Source of the DNA: Bacteroides sp. 224
GTDB taxonomy: Bacteria > Bacteroidota > Bacteroidia > Bacteroidales > Bacteroidaceae
DNA: 64,000 nucleotides
Direction: 5' to 3'
Assembly (NCBI RefSeq): GCF_010500995.1
Contig: NZ_QVMK01000001.1
Location: 242,421-306,420 of the forward strand
Part shown: positions 30,125 to 40,425 of the stretch, piece after piece
Layout: every line of letters starts with the position of its first letter
Position numbering within the stretch: position 1 is the stretch's first letter
Notes under the pieces: generated by a model
The model's database searches: none
What the model saw: the letters and a program-made list of their open reading frames with translations, nothing else
What the model was told of the DNA's origin: nothing
Position numbers and translations under genes: made by a program

Positions 30125-30490
30125 ATGATACAAGTAGAATCCAGACTTACGGTATGTGATAACAGTGGAGCGAAGGAAGCTTTATGTATCCGTGTATTAG
30201 GTGGTACAGGTCGTCGTTACGCTTCAGTAGGGGATGTAATCGTTGTTTCTGTGAAGAGCGTAATCCCTGCAAGTGATGTTAAAAAAGGTGCTGTTTCTAA
30301 GGCGCTGATTGTACGTACTAAGAAAGAAATCCGTCGTGCTGATGGATCTTATATACGTTTTGATGATAACGCTTGTGTTTTATTGAATAATGCAGGTGAA
30401 ATTAGAGGTAGTCGTATTTTCGGCCCTGTAGCCAGAGAGCTTCGTGCTACAAATATGAAGGTTGTTTCACTGGCGCCTGAAGTACTTTAA
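30125..30490 (+). CDS. rplN: 50S ribosomal protein L14
   Basis: A 121-residue beta-barrel protein at the subunit interface near the factor-binding site. Begins [39 protein letters not shown] and GPVARELR follow. Normal in length and position. Confidence 0.98.
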   Translation: MIQVESRLTVCDNSGAKEALCIRVLGGTGRRYASVGDVIVVSVKSVIPASDVKKGAVSKALIVRTKKEIRRADGSYIRFDDNACVLLNNAGEIRGSRIFGPVARELRATNMKVVSLAPEVL

Positions 30491-30510
30491 TTTTGTAAAA
30501 GATTTAAGTA

Positions 30511-30831
30511 ATGAGTAAATTACATATTAAAAAAGGCGATACAGTTTACGTAAATACCGGCGAAGACAAAGGTAAAACTGGTCGTGTGTTGAAAGTTCTT
30601 GTAAAAGAAGGACGCGCAATTGTAGAAGGTATTAATATGGTATCTAAGAGTGCCAAACCTAATGCAAAGAACCCACAAGGTGGTATTGTTAAGCAAGAAG
30701 CTTCTATCCACTTGTCAAACTTGAATCCGCTTGATCCTAAAACTGGAAAAGCAACTCGTATTGGGAGAAAGAAAAGTTCGGAAGGAACTTTAGTGCGTTA
30801 TTCTAAAAAATCAGGAGAGGAGATTAAGTAA
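30511..30831 (+). CDS. rplX: 50S ribosomal protein L24
   Basis: A 106-residue early-assembly protein with a KOW motif ([20 protein letters not shown], about residues 7-26). Its stop overlaps the ATG of rplE by one base, indicating coupled translation. Confidence 0.97.
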   Translation: MSKLHIKKGDTVYVNTGEDKGKTGRVLKVLVKEGRAIVEGINMVSKSAKPNAKNPQGGIVKQEASIHLSNLNPLDPKTGKATRIGRKKSSEGTLVRYSKKSGEEIK

Positions 30832-31388
30832 TGAGTAATACTGCTAGCCTTAAGAAAGAATATGCAGAACGTATTGTTCCTGCATTAAAATCACAATTTG
30901 AATATTCTTCATCTATGCAGGTGCCTGTACTTAAGAAGATTGTTATCAATCAAGGTTTAGGTATGGCTACAGCTGATAAGAAGATTATTGAAGTGGCTAT
31001 TAATGAAATCACAGCTATTACTGGTCAAAAGGCAGTAGCTACAGTTTCAAAAAAGGATATTTCTAACTTTAAGTTACGTAAGAAAATGCCAATCGGTGTA
31101 ATGGTAACATTGCGTCGTGAGAGAATGTACGAATTCTTAGAGAAATTAGTTCGTGTGGCTTTACCTCGTATTCGTGACTTTAAAGGTATTGAAAGTAAAT
31201 TTGATGGAAAAGGTAACTATACTTTAGGAATACAGGAACAAATTATTTTTCCTGAAATAAATATCGATAGTATAACCAGAATTTTGGGAATGAATATTAC
31301 CTTTGTAACTTCTGCGCAAACAGATGAAGAAGGATATGCATTATTGAAAGAATTTGGTTTACCTTTTAAAAATGCTAAAAAAGACTGA
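30831..31388 (+). CDS. rplE: 50S ribosomal protein L5
   Basis: A 185-residue protein that binds 5S rRNA and contacts P-site t[19 protein letters not shown] and [20 protein letters not shown] are family signatures. Followed by rpsN after 6 bases. Confidence 0.98.
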   Translation: MSNTASLKKEYAERIVPALKSQFEYSSSMQVPVLKKIVINQGLGMATADKKIIEVAINEITAITGQKAVATVSKKDISNFKLRKKMPIGVMVTLRRERMYEFLEKLVRVALPRIRDFKGIESKFDGKGNYTLGIQEQIIFPEINIDSITRILGMNITFVTSAQTDEEGYALLKEFGLPFKNAKKD

Positions 31389-31394
31389 TATATT

Positions 31395-31664
31395 ATGGCA
31401 AAAGAATCAATGAAGGCACGTGAAGTGAAACGTGCAAAATTAGTAGCCAAATATGCTGAAAAAAGAGCGCAACTGAAAAAAGAAGGAAATTATGAAGCTT
31501 TACAGGCATTGCCAAAGAATGCATCGCCTGTACGTTTGCATAATCGCTGCAAATTGACTGGTCGTCCGAAAGGATATATCCGTCAATTCGGTATTTCCAG
31601 AATTCAGTTTCGCGAAATGGCATCTAATGGTCTGATTCCGGGTGTTAAGAAAGCAAGCTGGTAG
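31395..31664 (+). CDS. rpsN: 30S ribosomal protein S14, zinc-free form
   Basis: An 89-residue head protein. It lacks the CxxC pairs of the short zinc form and has the longer zinc-independent layout, with [20 protein letters not shown] at about residues 48-67. This matches the absence of zinc ligands in S4 and L36 of this window. rpsH follows after 52 bases, where a small CAGG/CCTG hairpin is visible. Confidence 0.97.
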   Translation: MAKESMKAREVKRAKLVAKYAEKRAQLKKEGNYEALQALPKNASPVRLHNRCKLTGRPKGYIRQFGISRIQFREMASNGLIPGVKKASW

Positions 31665-31716
31665 TTTTTTGTTTAAATATTGTCAGGGAAGTCCTGATTA
31701 ATTTAATTTTTATTAT

Positions 31717-32112
31717 ATGACTGATCCAATAGCAGATTATTTAACGAGGTTGAGGAACGCTATTAATGCGAAACACAGAGTTGTGGAAGTTCCTGCCTCT
31801 AACTTGAAAAAGGAAATCACTAAGATTCTTTTTGAAAAAGGTTACATTCTTAATTATAAGTTTGTAGACGATGGTCCTCAAGGTACTATCAAAGTAGCTT
31901 TGAAGTATGATTCTATTAACAAAGTTAATGCTATCAAGAAACTTCAAAGAGTATCTTCTCCAGGTTTACGTAAGTATACCGGATATAAAGATATGCCGCG
32001 TGTTATTAATGGTTTGGGTATTGCTATAATATCTACTTCCAAAGGTGTAATGACAGACAAAGAAGCTGCTAATTTGAAAATTGGTGGTGAAGTTTTATGT
32101 TATGTTTATTAA
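31717..32112 (+). CDS. rpsH: 30S ribosomal protein S8
   Basis: A 131-residue central-domain assembly protein. DPIADYLTRLRNAINAKHR at the start and GLGIAIISTSKGVMTDKEA near the end are the conserved rRNA-binding parts. S8 represses the spc operon in enterobacteria by binding an L5-proximal mRNA site; no such site was recognised here. Confidence 0.98.
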   Translation: MTDPIADYLTRLRNAINAKHRVVEVPASNLKKEITKILFEKGYILNYKFVDDGPQGTIKVALKYDSINKVNAIKKLQRVSSPGLRKYTGYKDMPRVINGLGIAIISTSKGVMTDKEAANLKIGGEVLCYVY

Positions 32113-32128
32113 GAAGGAGGATTAAGTA

Positions 32129-32683
32129 ATGTCAAGAATTGGAAAATTACCTATTAATGTACCCGCAGGTGTTACTGTTAACCTCAAAGATGATGTTGTT
32201 ACAGTAAAAGGTCCCAAAGGAGAGTTGAGCCAGTATGTTAATCCGTTAATTAGTATAGCGGTTGAGAACGGGCAAATTACTTTGAGCCGTAATAGTGATG
32301 AAAAACAAGAACGTGCATTTCACGGCTTATATCGTTCATTGATCAACAACATGGTTGTTGGTGTATCAGAAGGATATAAAAAAGAATTGGAACTTGTTGG
32401 TGTTGGATATCGTGCAGCAAACAATGGTAATATCATTGAACTGTCATTAGGATATACACATCCCATCTATATGCAATTGCCACCTGAAATTAAGATTGAA
32501 ACAAAATCTGAAAGAAATAAGAATCCTCTTATTATCTTAGAATCTTGTGACAAACAATTGTTAGGTCAGGTTTGCTCTAAAATACGTTCTTTCCGTAAGC
32601 CTGAACCATACAAAGGGAAAGGTATTAAGTTTGTTGGCGAAATTATTCGCAGAAAGTCCGGAAAATCAGCCGGTGCTAAGTAA
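32129..32683 (+). CDS. rplF: 50S ribosomal protein L6
   Basis: A 184-residue two-domain protein near the sarcin-ricin loop. SRIGKLPINVPAGV opens the first domain and PEPYKGKGIKFVGEIIRRK is the C-terminal signature. It has a clear Shine-Dalgarno GGAGG about 10 bases before the ATG. Confidence 0.98.
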   Translation: MSRIGKLPINVPAGVTVNLKDDVVTVKGPKGELSQYVNPLISIAVENGQITLSRNSDEKQERAFHGLYRSLINNMVVGVSEGYKKELELVGVGYRAANNGNIIELSLGYTHPIYMQLPPEIKIETKSERNKNPLIILESCDKQLLGQVCSKIRSFRKPEPYKGKGIKFVGEIIRRKSGKSAGAK

Positions 32684-32705
32684 ATTCATATAAATTGATA
32701 TTGTT

Positions 32706-33050
32706 ATGACAACAAAAGTAGAAAGACGTATAAAAATTAAATATAGAGTACGCAATAAGATTTCTGGAACATCAGAATGTCCACGTATGAGCGTGTTCAG
32801 AAGCAACAAACAGATTTACGTACAAGTTATTGATGATCTTACTGGTAAGACATTAGCTTCAGCATCTTCTCTTGCTTTAGAAGGTAAAATGCCTAAAAAA
32901 GAACAAGCTGCTAAAGTTGGTGAATTGATTGCTCAAAAAGCAAAAGAAGCTGGTGTGTCAACTGTTGTTTTTGATCGTAATGGTTATCTATACCATGGGA
33001 GAGTAAAAGAAGTAGCTGATGCAGCTCGTAACGGAGGACTTAAATTTTAA
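32706..33050 (+). CDS. rplR: 50S ribosomal protein L18
   Basis: A 114-residue 5S rRNA-binding protein. [19 protein letters not shown] and [19 protein letters not shown] are diagnostic. rpsE follows after 5 bases. Confidence 0.98.
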   Translation: MTTKVERRIKIKYRVRNKISGTSECPRMSVFRSNKQIYVQVIDDLTGKTLASASSLALEGKMPKKEQAAKVGELIAQKAKEAGVSTVVFDRNGYLYHGRVKEVADAARNGGLKF

Positions 33051-33055
33051 TCATT

Positions 33056-33571
33056 ATGGCAATTAATAATAGAGTAAAGATTACCAACGATTTAGAACTT
33101 AAAGACAGATTAGTTGCTATTAATCGTGTTACTAAAGTAACCAAAGGTGGTAGAACTTTCAGTTTTTCGGCTATTGTTGTAGTTGGAAATGAAGACGGAA
33201 TCATTGGTTGGGGACTTGGTAAAGCTGGTGAAGTAACAGCAGCTATTGCAAAAGGTGTTGAATCTGCAAAGAAGAACTTAACAAGAGTTCCGGTATTGAA
33301 AGGTACTGTTCCACATGAGCAAGCAGCAAGATTTGGTGGCGCTGAAGTGTTTATCAAACCTGCATCTCATGGTACTGGTGTAGTAGCAGGTGGTGCTATG
33401 CGCGCTGTACTTGAAAGTGTTGGAATCACAGACGTTTTGGCTAAATCAAAAGGTTCTTCAAATCCGCATAACTTAGTAAAAGCTACAATATTGGCTTTAG
33501 GTGAGATGCGTGACGCAAGAATGGTTGCTCAAAACAGAGGAATTAGTATTGAAAAAGTTTTTAGAGGATAA
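33056..33571 (+). CDS. rpsE: 30S ribosomal protein S5
   Basis: A 171-residue protein at the mRNA entry channel that affects fidelity. The double-stranded RNA-binding-like N-terminal domain has [17 protein letters not shown], and [19 protein letters not shown] belongs to the C-terminal domain. The stop overlaps the Shine-Dalgarno of rpmD. Confidence 0.98.
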   Translation: MAINNRVKITNDLELKDRLVAINRVTKVTKGGRTFSFSAIVVVGNEDGIIGWGLGKAGEVTAAIAKGVESAKKNLTRVPVLKGTVPHEQAARFGGAEVFIKPASHGTGVVAGGAMRAVLESVGITDVLAKSKGSSNPHNLVKATILALGEMRDARMVAQNRGISIEKVFRG

Positions 33572-33580
33572 GGAGGAATT

Positions 33581-33757
33581 ATGGCTACTATAAAGATTAA
33601 ACAAGTTAAAAGTAGAATTGGTGCTCCTGCTGATCAAAAAAGAACACTGGATGCATTAGGACTTCGTAAATTGAATCGTGTGGTTGAACATGAAGATACT
33701 CCTGCAATTCTTGGAATGGTCAATAAAGTGAAGCACTTAGTTACCATTGTTAAGTAA
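33581..33757 (+). CDS. rpmD: 50S ribosomal protein L30
   Basis: A 58-residue protein found by reading the gap between rpsE and rplO. It starts MATIKIKQVKSRIGAP and continues with LDALGLRKLNRVVEHEDTP, the L30 signature, and ends KHLVTIVK. A strong AGGAGG at 33571-33576 precedes the ATG. Length and position are exactly as expected. Confidence 0.96.
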   Translation: MATIKIKQVKSRIGAPADQKRTLDALGLRKLNRVVEHEDTPAILGMVNKVKHLVTIVK

Positions 33758-33786
33758 TATTTGTTGAATATAAAAAGAATTACAAT

Positions 33787-34233
33787 ATGAATTTAAGTAA
33801 TTTGAAACCTGCAGAAGGCTCTACTAAAACAAGAAAAAGAATTGGACGTGGTTCCGGATCTGGATTAGGTGGCACTTCTACAAGAGGACATAAAGGTGCG
33901 AAGTCTAGATCTGGCTATTCTAAGAAGATTGGTTTTGAAGGAGGTCAGATGCCTTTGCAACGTCGTGTTCCTAAATTCGGATTTAAAAATATCAATCGAG
34001 TAGAGTATAAAGCAATCAATTTGGATACTATTCAAAAATTGATAGAAGCAAAGAAACTCGATAAAGTTGGTATTAACGAATTAATTGAAGCAGGATTTGT
34101 TTCCTCAAAGCATCAGGTTAAAATCCTGGGTAATGGAGCTTTGAATGCAAAAGTAGAAGTACAAGCACATGCATTCTCAAAATCTGCAGTTGCTGCTATT
34201 GAAGCTGCTGGTGGGAGTGTAGTAAAACTCTAA
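33787..34233 (+). CDS. rplO: 50S ribosomal protein L15
   Basis: A 148-residue late-assembly protein with a long glycine- and arginine-rich N-terminal extension (KTRKRIGRGSGSGLGGTSTR, about residues 15-34), followed by GFEGGQMPLQRRVPKFGF. secY begins 4 bases after the stop. Confidence 0.98.
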   Translation: MNLSNLKPAEGSTKTRKRIGRGSGSGLGGTSTRGHKGAKSRSGYSKKIGFEGGQMPLQRRVPKFGFKNINRVEYKAINLDTIQKLIEAKKLDKVGINELIEAGFVSSKHQVKILGNGALNAKVEVQAHAFSKSAVAAIEAAGGSVVKL

Positions 34234-34237
34234 TTCA

Positions 34238-35593
34238 ATGAGAAAAACTATTGAAACATTAAAGAATATATGGAAGATTGAGGATCTAAGAAAAAGGATC
34301 CTCATCACCATACTATTTGTCGCAATTTATCGTTTTGGCTCGTATGTTGTGTTGCCTGGTATTAACCCGGGAATGCTAACAAGACTGCATGACCAAACGA
34401 GTGAGGGGCTTTTAGCCTTATTGAACATGTTCTCCGGAGGAGCATTCTCTAATGCATCTATTTTTGCATTAGGGATAATGCCTTATATCTCTGCGTCAAT
34501 TGTTATTCAATTATTGGCTATTGCTGTTCCTTACTTTCAGAAATTGCAACGAGAAGGAGAAAGTGGCAGAAGAAAAATCAATCAGTATACTCGTTGGTTG
34601 ACTATTGCTATTTTGTTCGTGCAAGCTCCTTCATATCTGATAAATCTTAAGTTTCAAGTAGGTCCCGCTTTAAGTAGTACATATATTGGTGAAAACTGGA
34701 CATTATTCCTGATTACCTCAACTATTATTCTTGCTGCCGGTAGTATGTTTATACTTTGGCTTGGTGAAAGAATAACAGATAAAGGTATAGGTAATGGTAT
34801 CTCATTTATAATTTTGGTGGGTATTATTGCTCGTTTACCTCAATCACTTGTACAAGAGTTCTCTTCTCGTGTTATTGAAAAAGGTGGTGGAGGTTTGATT
34901 ATGTTCCTCATTGAAATTGTTTTCTTGTTGTTAGTTATAGCAGCAGCAGTTCTTTTAGTACAAGGTACAAGAAAAATTCCTGTGCAATATGCTAAGAAAA
35001 TTGTAGGAAACAAACAATATGGTGGTGCAAGACAATACATACCTTTGAAAGTAAATGCTGCTGGTGTGATGCCGATCATCTTTGCACAAGCTATCATGTT
35101 TATTCCGATCACATTCATCGGCTTCTCTGGTGCTGAAAGTGCGAGCGGTTTTGTTCGTGCATTTACTGACCATACAAGCTTCTGGTATAACTTTGTGTTT
35201 GCTGTTATGATTATAGCATTTACTTATTTCTATACAGCGATTACAATTAATCCTACTCAGATGGCAGAAGACATGAAGAGAAACAATGGATTTATTCCGG
35301 GTATTAAGCCGGGTAAGCATACTGCTGAATACATTGATGATATCATGTCTCGTATTACTTTGCCAGGATCATTCTTCCTTGCTTTAGTAGCTATAATGCC
35401 TGCGTTTGCTGGTCTATTTGGTGTACAAGCAGAGTTTGCTCAGTTCTTTGGAGGAACATCTTTGCTAATCCTTGTAGGTGTTGTTCTTGACACATTACAG
35501 CAAGTTGAAAGTCATTTATTAATGAGACATTATGATGGCTTATTAAAGTCTGGACGTATTAAAGGACGTTCAGGTAATGTAGCCGCATATTAA
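34238..35593 (+). CDS. secY: preprotein translocase subunit SecY
   Basis: A 451-residue channel of the Sec translocon with about ten transmembrane helices. FGSYVVLPGINP near the start, ITDKGIGNGISFIILVGI in the middle, and the cytoplasmic loop region NPTQMAEDMKRNNGFIPGIK near residues 346-365 are SecY landmarks. Partner SecE lies at 9529-9720. map follows after 11 bases; adk, often found between them, is absent. Confidence 0.98.
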   Translation: MRKTIETLKNIWKIEDLRKRILITILFVAIYRFGSYVVLPGINPGMLTRLHDQTSEGLLALLNMFSGGAFSNASIFALGIMPYISASIVIQLLAIAVPYFQKLQREGESGRRKINQYTRWLTIAILFVQAPSYLINLKFQVGPALSSTYIGENWTLFLITSTIILAAGSMFILWLGERITDKGIGNGISFIILVGIIARLPQSLVQEFSSRVIEKGGGGLIMFLIEIVFLLLVIAAAVLLVQGTRKIPVQYAKKIVGNKQYGGARQYIPLKVNAAGVMPIIFAQAIMFIPITFIGFSGAESASGFVRAFTDHTSFWYNFVFAVMIIAFTYFYTAITINPTQMAEDMKRNNGFIPGIKPGKHTAEYIDDIMSRITLPGSFFLALVAIMPAFAGLFGVQAEFAQFFGGTSLLILVGVVLDTLQQVESHLLMRHYDGLLKSGRIKGRSGNVAAY

Positions 35594-35604
35594 TACTCAA
35601 GGAG

Positions 35605-36405
35605 ATGATATTTCTTAAAACAGAAGATGAAATTGAATTGATGCGCCAGAGTAATCTCTTGGTTGGAAAAGCATTGGCAGAAGTTGCCAAGTTGATCAAG
35701 CCAGGGGTTTCTACCGGCGAATTAGATAGAGTTGCTGAAGAATTTATTCGGGACAATGGAGCTATACCTACTTTCAAGGGGTATCCTAACCAATATGGAG
35801 ATCCATTTCCCGGTTCTTTGTGTACTTCTGTGAATGATCAGGTGGTTCATGGTATTCCGAGCAATAAAGTGATTTTGAAAGATGGTGATGTTGTCTCTGT
35901 TGATTGTGGTACTTATATGAATGGTTTCTGTGGAGACTCAGCTTATACATTTTGTGTAGGAGAAGTTGATGAAAGCATAAAGAAACTGTTGAGAGTAACC
36001 AAAGAAGCGCTATATCTGGGAATTGAGAATGCTGTACAAGGAAAGAGATTAGGTGATATCGGATATGCTATTCAACAACACTGTGAGTCTAACTCTTATG
36101 GTGTAGTTCGTGAATTTGTAGGTCACGGCATTGGAAAAGAAATGCATGAAGATCCTCAGGTTCCTAATTATGGGAAAAGAGGATATGGAACACTTTTAAA
36201 GAAAGGTCTTTGTATTGCAATAGAACCAATGATTACATTCGGAAATCGTCAGATCTTTATGGAGAATGACGGTTGGACTGTAAGAACAAAGGATCGTAAG
36301 TACGCTGCTCATTTTGAGCATACAATAGCAATAAATGCTGGTAAAGCAGATATTCTATCATCATTTGAATTCGTAGAAGAAGTTTTAGGAGATAAAGCAA
36401 TTTAG
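35605..36405 (+). CDS. map: methionine aminopeptidase, type I
   Basis: A 266-residue M24A metalloenzyme that removes the initiator methionine. The metal ligands are recognisable: Asp in [18 protein letters not shown] (two Asp), His in [13 protein letters not shown], Glu in AIEPMITFG and Glu in HFEHTIAI. An AAGGAG precedes the ATG. infA starts one base after the stop codon. Confidence 0.97.
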   Translation: MIFLKTEDEIELMRQSNLLVGKALAEVAKLIKPGVSTGELDRVAEEFIRDNGAIPTFKGYPNQYGDPFPGSLCTSVNDQVVHGIPSNKVILKDGDVVSVDCGTYMNGFCGDSAYTFCVGEVDESIKKLLRVTKEALYLGIENAVQGKRLGDIGYAIQQHCESNSYGVVREFVGHGIGKEMHEDPQVPNYGKRGYGTLLKKGLCIAIEPMITFGNRQIFMENDGWTVRTKDRKYAAHFEHTIAINAGKADILSSFEFVEEVLGDKAI

Positions 36406-36406
36406 T

Positions 36407-36625
36407 ATGGCAAAGCAATCTGCAATAGAACAAGATGGAGTTATAGTAGAAGCATTGTCTAATGCAATGTTTCGCGTTGAATTAGAGAATGGACATGAAA
36501 TCACTGCTCATATATCAGGTAAGATGAGAATGCATTACATCAAAATCTTACCAGGTGATAAAGTGAGAGTGGAAATGTCTCCTTATGACTTGTCAAAAGG
36601 AAGAATTGTGTTTAGATATAAATAA
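36407..36625 (+). CDS. infA: translation initiation factor IF-1
   Basis: A 72-residue OB-fold factor that blocks the A site during initiation. [20 protein letters not shown] and [20 protein letters not shown] are diagnostic. It lies between map and rpmJ, the usual arrangement. Confidence 0.98.
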   Translation: MAKQSAIEQDGVIVEALSNAMFRVELENGHEITAHISGKMRMHYIKILPGDKVRVEMSPYDLSKGRIVFRYK

Positions 36626-36634
36626 AAATTAGAT

Positions 36635-36751
36635 ATGAAAGTAAGAGCATCATTAAAGAAACGTACACCTGATTGTAAGATCGTAAGACGCAATGGCCGT
36701 CTGTATGTTATTAACAAGAAAAATCCCAAGTTTAAACAACGTCAGGGATAA
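36635..36751 (+). CDS. rpmJ: 50S ribosomal protein L36, zinc-free form
   Basis: A 38-residue protein found in the gap between infA and rps[20 protein letters not shown], then [19 protein letters not shown]. Only one cysteine (Cys14) remains, so the usual CxxC...C...H zinc site is missing. The fold and operon position leave little doubt about identity. Confidence 0.96.
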   Translation: MKVRASLKKRTPDCKIVRRNGRLYVINKKNPKFKQRQG

Positions 36752-36785
36752 TTCCTTATTTTTGCAAAAAAAATAAAATTAGTAT

Positions 36786-37166
36786 ATGGCTATAAGAATA
36801 GTTGGTGTAGACCTACCTCAGAATAAGAGGGGTGAAATTGCGTTGACATATGTTTATGGTATTGGACGCAGTAGTTCAGCTAAAATTTTAGATAAAGCTG
36901 GCATTGATAGAGATATCAAAGTAAAGGATTGGACTGATGACCAAGCTGCCAAAATTCGTGAGATTATTGGAGAAGGTTATAAAGTAGAAGGTGATCTTCG
37001 TTCTGAAGTTCAGTTGAATATTAAACGTTTGATGGATATCGGTTGTTACCGTGGTGTACGTCATCGTATTGGATTACCCGTAAGAGGACAAAGTACAAAG
37101 AACAATGCTCGTACTCGTAAAGGTAGAAAGAAAACAGTTGCTAACAAGAAAAAAGCTACTAAATAA
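36786..37166 (+). CDS. rpsM: 30S ribosomal protein S13
   Basis: A 126-residue head protein forming intersubunit bridges with L5. It begins [40 protein letters not shown] and the basic tail [13 protein letters not shown] are typical. Start of the alpha part of the operon. Confidence 0.98.
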   Translation: MAIRIVGVDLPQNKRGEIALTYVYGIGRSSSAKILDKAGIDRDIKVKDWTDDQAAKIREIIGEGYKVEGDLRSEVQLNIKRLMDIGCYRGVRHRIGLPVRGQSTKNNARTRKGRKKTVANKKKATK

Positions 37167-37177
37167 TAATTGTTGAT

Positions 37178-37567
37178 ATGGCAAAAAAAACAGTCGCAGC
37201 TAAAAAGAGAAATGTTAAGGTAGATGCTAACGGACAATTACATGTTCATTCATCTTTCAACAATATTATTGTTTCTCTGGCTAACAGTGAAGGGCAGGTT
37301 ATCTCATGGTCATCTGCAGGAAAAATGGGATTTAGAGGTTCAAAGAAGAATACTCCTTATGCAGCTCAAATGGCTGCCCAGGATTGCGCTAAAATTGCGT
37401 ATGATCTTGGCCTGAGAAAGGTAAAAGCGTATGTTAAGGGACCTGGTAACGGACGTGAGTCTGCAATCAGAACTATCCATGGAGCAGGTATTGAAGTTAC
37501 TGAAATCGTTGATGTAACTCCATTGCCACACAATGGTTGTCGTCCTCCTAAAAGACGTAGAGTTTAA
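37178..37567 (+). CDS. rpsK: 30S ribosomal protein S11
   Basis: A 129-residue platform protein. [18 protein letters not shown] and the C-terminal [16 protein letters not shown] are diagnostic. A 116-base gap follows before rpsD, the longest inside this operon; no promoter matching the consensus was seen in it. Confidence 0.98.
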   Translation: MAKKTVAAKKRNVKVDANGQLHVHSSFNNIIVSLANSEGQVISWSSAGKMGFRGSKKNTPYAAQMAAQDCAKIAYDLGLRKVKAYVKGPGNGRESAIRTIHGAGIEVTEIVDVTPLPHNGCRPPKRRRV

Positions 37568-37683
37568 TATTTACCTTTAATAGATGAAACTTAATCTTGT
37601 TTTGGATTACATTAAATTCTTCTCTGTGATCGCGGCTGCAACAAATTAAGTTCATTGCAATAAACAATTTAATATTTAAAGAA

Positions 37684-38289
37684 ATGGCTAGATATACTGG
37701 ACCAAAATCAAGAATCGCCCGTAAGTTCGGTGAAGGTATCTTTGGAGCTGATAAAGTGCTCTCTAAAAAGAACTATCCTCCTGGACAACACGGTAATTCA
37801 AGAAAAAGAAAAACTTCAGAATATGGTATTCAGCTTCGCGAGAAGCAAAAAGCAAAATACACCTACGGCGTTTTAGAAAAACAATTCCGCAATCTGTTTG
37901 ATAAGGCTGCTGCGAAACAAGGTATCACAGGCGAGATTTTACTTCAAATGCTTGAAGGTCGTTTGGATAATGTAGTATTCCGTTTGGGTATTGCTCCTAC
38001 TCGTGCTGCTGCTCGTCAATTAGTAGGTCACAGACATATTACTGTGGATGGAAAAGTGGTAAATATCCCTTCATTTGCAGTAAAACCAGGACAACTGATT
38101 GCTGTTCGCGAAAAATCAAAATCATTGGAAGTTATTTCTAATGCGCTTGCAGGATTCAATCACAGCAAGTATGCTTGGTTAGAATGGGATGAAAACTCTA
38201 AAGTTGGAAAAATGTTGCATATTCCTGAAAGAGCAGACATTCCGGAAAACATTAAAGAGCATTTGATCGTAGAGTTGTATTCTAAATAA
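37684..38289 (+). CDS. rpsD: 30S ribosomal protein S4, zinc-free form
   Basis: A 201-residue assembly-initiating protein. [20 protein letters not shown] lacks the N-terminal cysteines of the zinc form. The S4 RNA-binding domain is at about residues 93-155 ([20 protein letters not shown] and [12 protein letters not shown]). S4 controls the alpha operon in enterobacteria through an mRNA pseudoknot; the 116-base leader here could hold a control element, but I cannot demonstrate one. Confidence 0.98.
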   Translation: MARYTGPKSRIARKFGEGIFGADKVLSKKNYPPGQHGNSRKRKTSEYGIQLREKQKAKYTYGVLEKQFRNLFDKAAAKQGITGEILLQMLEGRLDNVVFRLGIAPTRAAARQLVGHRHITVDGKVVNIPSFAVKPGQLIAVREKSKSLEVISNALAGFNHSKYAWLEWDENSKVGKMLHIPERADIPENIKEHLIVELYSK

Positions 38290-38300
38290 TAATTAATTTC

Positions 38301-39293
38301 ATGGCGATATTAGCATTTCAAAAACCTGATAAAGTATTAATGTTGGAAGCGGATGCGAAATTCGGTAAATTCGAGTTTCGTCCGTTAGAACCCGGTTTTG
38401 GTATTACCGTAGGTAATGCGCTACGCCGTATTCTTCTCTCTTCATTAGAAGGTTTTGCTATCACCACTATTAAAATAGAAGGTGTTGAGCACGAATTTTC
38501 TAGCATACCCGGAGTAAGAGAAGATGTTACTAACATTATCTTGAATCTGAAACAGGTAAGATTCAAGCAAATAGTTGAAGAATTTGAGAGTGAAAAAGTT
38601 AGTATTACAATCGATAATTCTAATGAATTTAAAGCAGGTGACATAGGTAAGTATCTGACTGGATTTGAAGTGTTAAATCCTGAATTAGTTATTTGTCATT
38701 TAGATTCTAAAGCAACTATGCAGATTGATCTTACAATTAACAAAGGTCGCGGTTATGTTCCTGCTGATGAAAATCGCGAATATTGTACTGATGTTAATGT
38801 AATTCCAATCGACTCTATTTACACCCCCATACGTAATGTTAAGTACTTAGTAGAAAACTTCCGTGTTGAGCAGAAGACTGACTACGAAAAGCTGGTACTT
38901 GAAATTAGTACGGATGGTTCCATACACCCAAAGGAAGCTCTGAAAGAAGCAGCTAAAATTCTGATCTATCACTTTATGTTGTTCTCTGATGAAAAGATTA
39001 CATTAGAAACAGCTGATGTTGACGGGAATGAAGAATTTGATGAAGAAGTGCTTCACATGCGTCAGTTATTGAAAACTAAACTTGTTGATATGGACTTATC
39101 TGTTCGTGCTCTCAACTGTTTGAAAGCAGCAGATGTAGAAACATTAGGCGATTTAGTACAATTCAATAAAACAGACCTGTTGAAATTCAGAAACTTTGGT
39201 AAGAAATCGCTTACTGAGCTTGATGATTTGCTGGAAAGTCTGAATCTGTCGTTTGGAACCGATATTTCAAAATATAAATTAGATAAAGAATAA
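38301..39293 (+). CDS. rpoA: DNA-directed RNA polymerase subunit alpha
   Basis: A 330-residue scaffold of RNA polymerase. The N-terminal dimerisation domain carries [20 protein letters not shown] (about residues 27-46). The C-terminal domain (about residues 250-325), with [14 protein letters not shown] at its end, contacts upstream DNA and activators. It lies between rpsD and rplQ, 2 bases before rplQ. Confidence 0.99.
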   Translation: MAILAFQKPDKVLMLEADAKFGKFEFRPLEPGFGITVGNALRRILLSSLEGFAITTIKIEGVEHEFSSIPGVREDVTNIILNLKQVRFKQIVEEFESEKVSITIDNSNEFKAGDIGKYLTGFEVLNPELVICHLDSKATMQIDLTINKGRGYVPADENREYCTDVNVIPIDSIYTPIRNVKYLVENFRVEQKTDYEKLVLEISTDGSIHPKEALKEAAKILIYHFMLFSDEKITLETADVDGNEEFDEEVLHMRQLLKTKLVDMDLSVRALNCLKAADVETLGDLVQFNKTDLLKFRNFGKKSLTELDDLLESLNLSFGTDISKYKLDKE

Positions 39294-39295
39294 AA

Positions 39296-39796
39296 ATGAG
39301 ACATAATAAAAAGTTTAATCACTTAGGTCGTACTGCTTCTCATAGAAATGCTATGTTGTCGAATATGGCATGTTCTTTGATTAAGCACAAAAGAATCACT
39401 ACGACTGTGGCAAAGGCTAAAGCGTTGAAGAAATTTGTTGAGCCTTTGATCACTAAATCTAAAGACGACACTACTAATTCACGTCGTGTTGTTTTCAGTA
39501 ACTTGCAAGATAAATATGCAGTAACTGAATTATTCAAAGAAATCTCAGTGAAAATCGGAGATCGTCCAGGTGGATACACTCGTATTATCAAAACTGGCAA
39601 TCGTTTAGGTGACAATGCTGAAATGTGCTTTATCGAGCTTGTTGATTACAATGAAAACATGGCTAAGGAAAAAGTAACTAAGAAAGCTACACGTACTCGT
39701 CGTTCAAAGAAAGCTGTTACTACACAAGCAGAAGAAGCTGCAGTGGTAGAAGAAACTCCAGCAGTTGAAGCGAAAGAAGCTCCTAAAGCTGAATAA
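39296..39796 (+). CDS. rplQ: 50S ribosomal protein L17 with extended tail
   Basis: A 166-residue protein whose first 120 or so residues are canonical L17 ([20 protein letters not shown], then [16 protein letters not shown] and [19 protein letters not shown]). The last 40 residues are a low-complexity tail of Lys, Ala, Glu and Thr, basic first and acidic after. Such tails occur in Bacteroidetes L17 and are probably disordered. It is the last gene of the ribosomal operon and is followed by an intrinsic terminator. Confidence 0.97.
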   Translation: MRHNKKFNHLGRTASHRNAMLSNMACSLIKHKRITTTVAKAKALKKFVEPLITKSKDDTTNSRRVVFSNLQDKYAVTELFKEISVKIGDRPGGYTRIIKTGNRLGDNAEMCFIELVDYNENMAKEKVTKKATRTRRSKKAVTTQAEEAAVVEETPAVEAKEAPKAE

Positions 39797-39830
39797 TTGG
39801 ATTGTAAATATTCCTTTTTAAAGTATAAAG

Positions 39831-39858
39831 AAACCGCTCGTTATTGGGCGGTTTTTTT
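39831..39858 (+). terminator. intrinsic terminator after rplQ
   Basis: AAACCGCTC (39831-39839) pairs with GGGCGGTTT (39846-39854) across a 6-base loop and is followed by a seven-T run. It closes the S10-spc-alpha operon. Confidence 0.9.
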
Positions 39859-39936
39859 ATTATAGGTTAAATAAAGATTAAATGTTCAGTTGAAAAAACA
39901 ATCTATAAATCTAATCTGTTTAATTTCGTAGCAGAT

Positions 39937-40335
39937 ATGATGAAATACTTAAAGCTCATAGGAATCTTTGCGTTATTCACCCTTCTTTGGGGTGTAGAAG
40001 TTGCAAACTCTTCTCTTGATTATGCTAAGGCAAATTCAGGAGAGCTATTGGATGTTATAGCCTATCGACATAGCTTTAATACACCGGATAGAACCGGTAG
40101 ACCGAAAGCAGAACTTGGTGGTATTAATCTTCACCATGTAAGTCTGCTTTCATATACGTCGGTTGTTAATGATGATCAATCTCACTTTTTATTGAAATGG
40201 ATAAAGAAGCAGTATCTTGATTATAATAACACCCTGGCTAAGCATCATCTGAAGCATTATAATTCTTATACCCATCTTGTTACAGGTCCACCTTGTGAAT
40301 ATTATGTGTTCACATTAAGGAAGTTGCTGATTTAG
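39937..40335 (+). CDS. hypothetical secreted or membrane-anchored protein
   Basis: A 132-residue protein that I do not recognise. It starts with a lysine followed by a hydrophobic segment at about residues 5-22 that looks like a signal peptide or anchor. The rest is hydrophilic, histidine- and tyrosine-rich (for example NLHHVSLLSYTS and HHLKHYNSYTHL). No catalytic motif or lipobox is seen. It stands alone after the rplQ terminator, with the next gene 90 bases downstream on the same strand. A short lineage-specific envelope protein is the best description. Confidence 0.6.
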   Translation: MMKYLKLIGIFALFTLLWGVEVANSSLDYAKANSGELLDVIAYRHSFNTPDRTGRPKAELGGINLHHVSLLSYTSVVNDDQSHFLLKWIKKQYLDYNNTLAKHHLKHYNSYTHLVTGPPCEYYVFTLRKLLI

Positions 40336-40425
40336 CATTTAATTTATTTACATGTTTTTTTAACCCGGCTGTTTAAGTCAGTCAGGGGCAGGATTATTAT
40401 ATAAATAAATTAAAATTTTAAGATT

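Noticed and set aside
37568..37683. Separate promoter for rpsD-rpoA-rplQ in the 116-base gap
   Set aside because: No TAnnTTTG element with a properly spaced TTTG was found; treated as part of the long operon.
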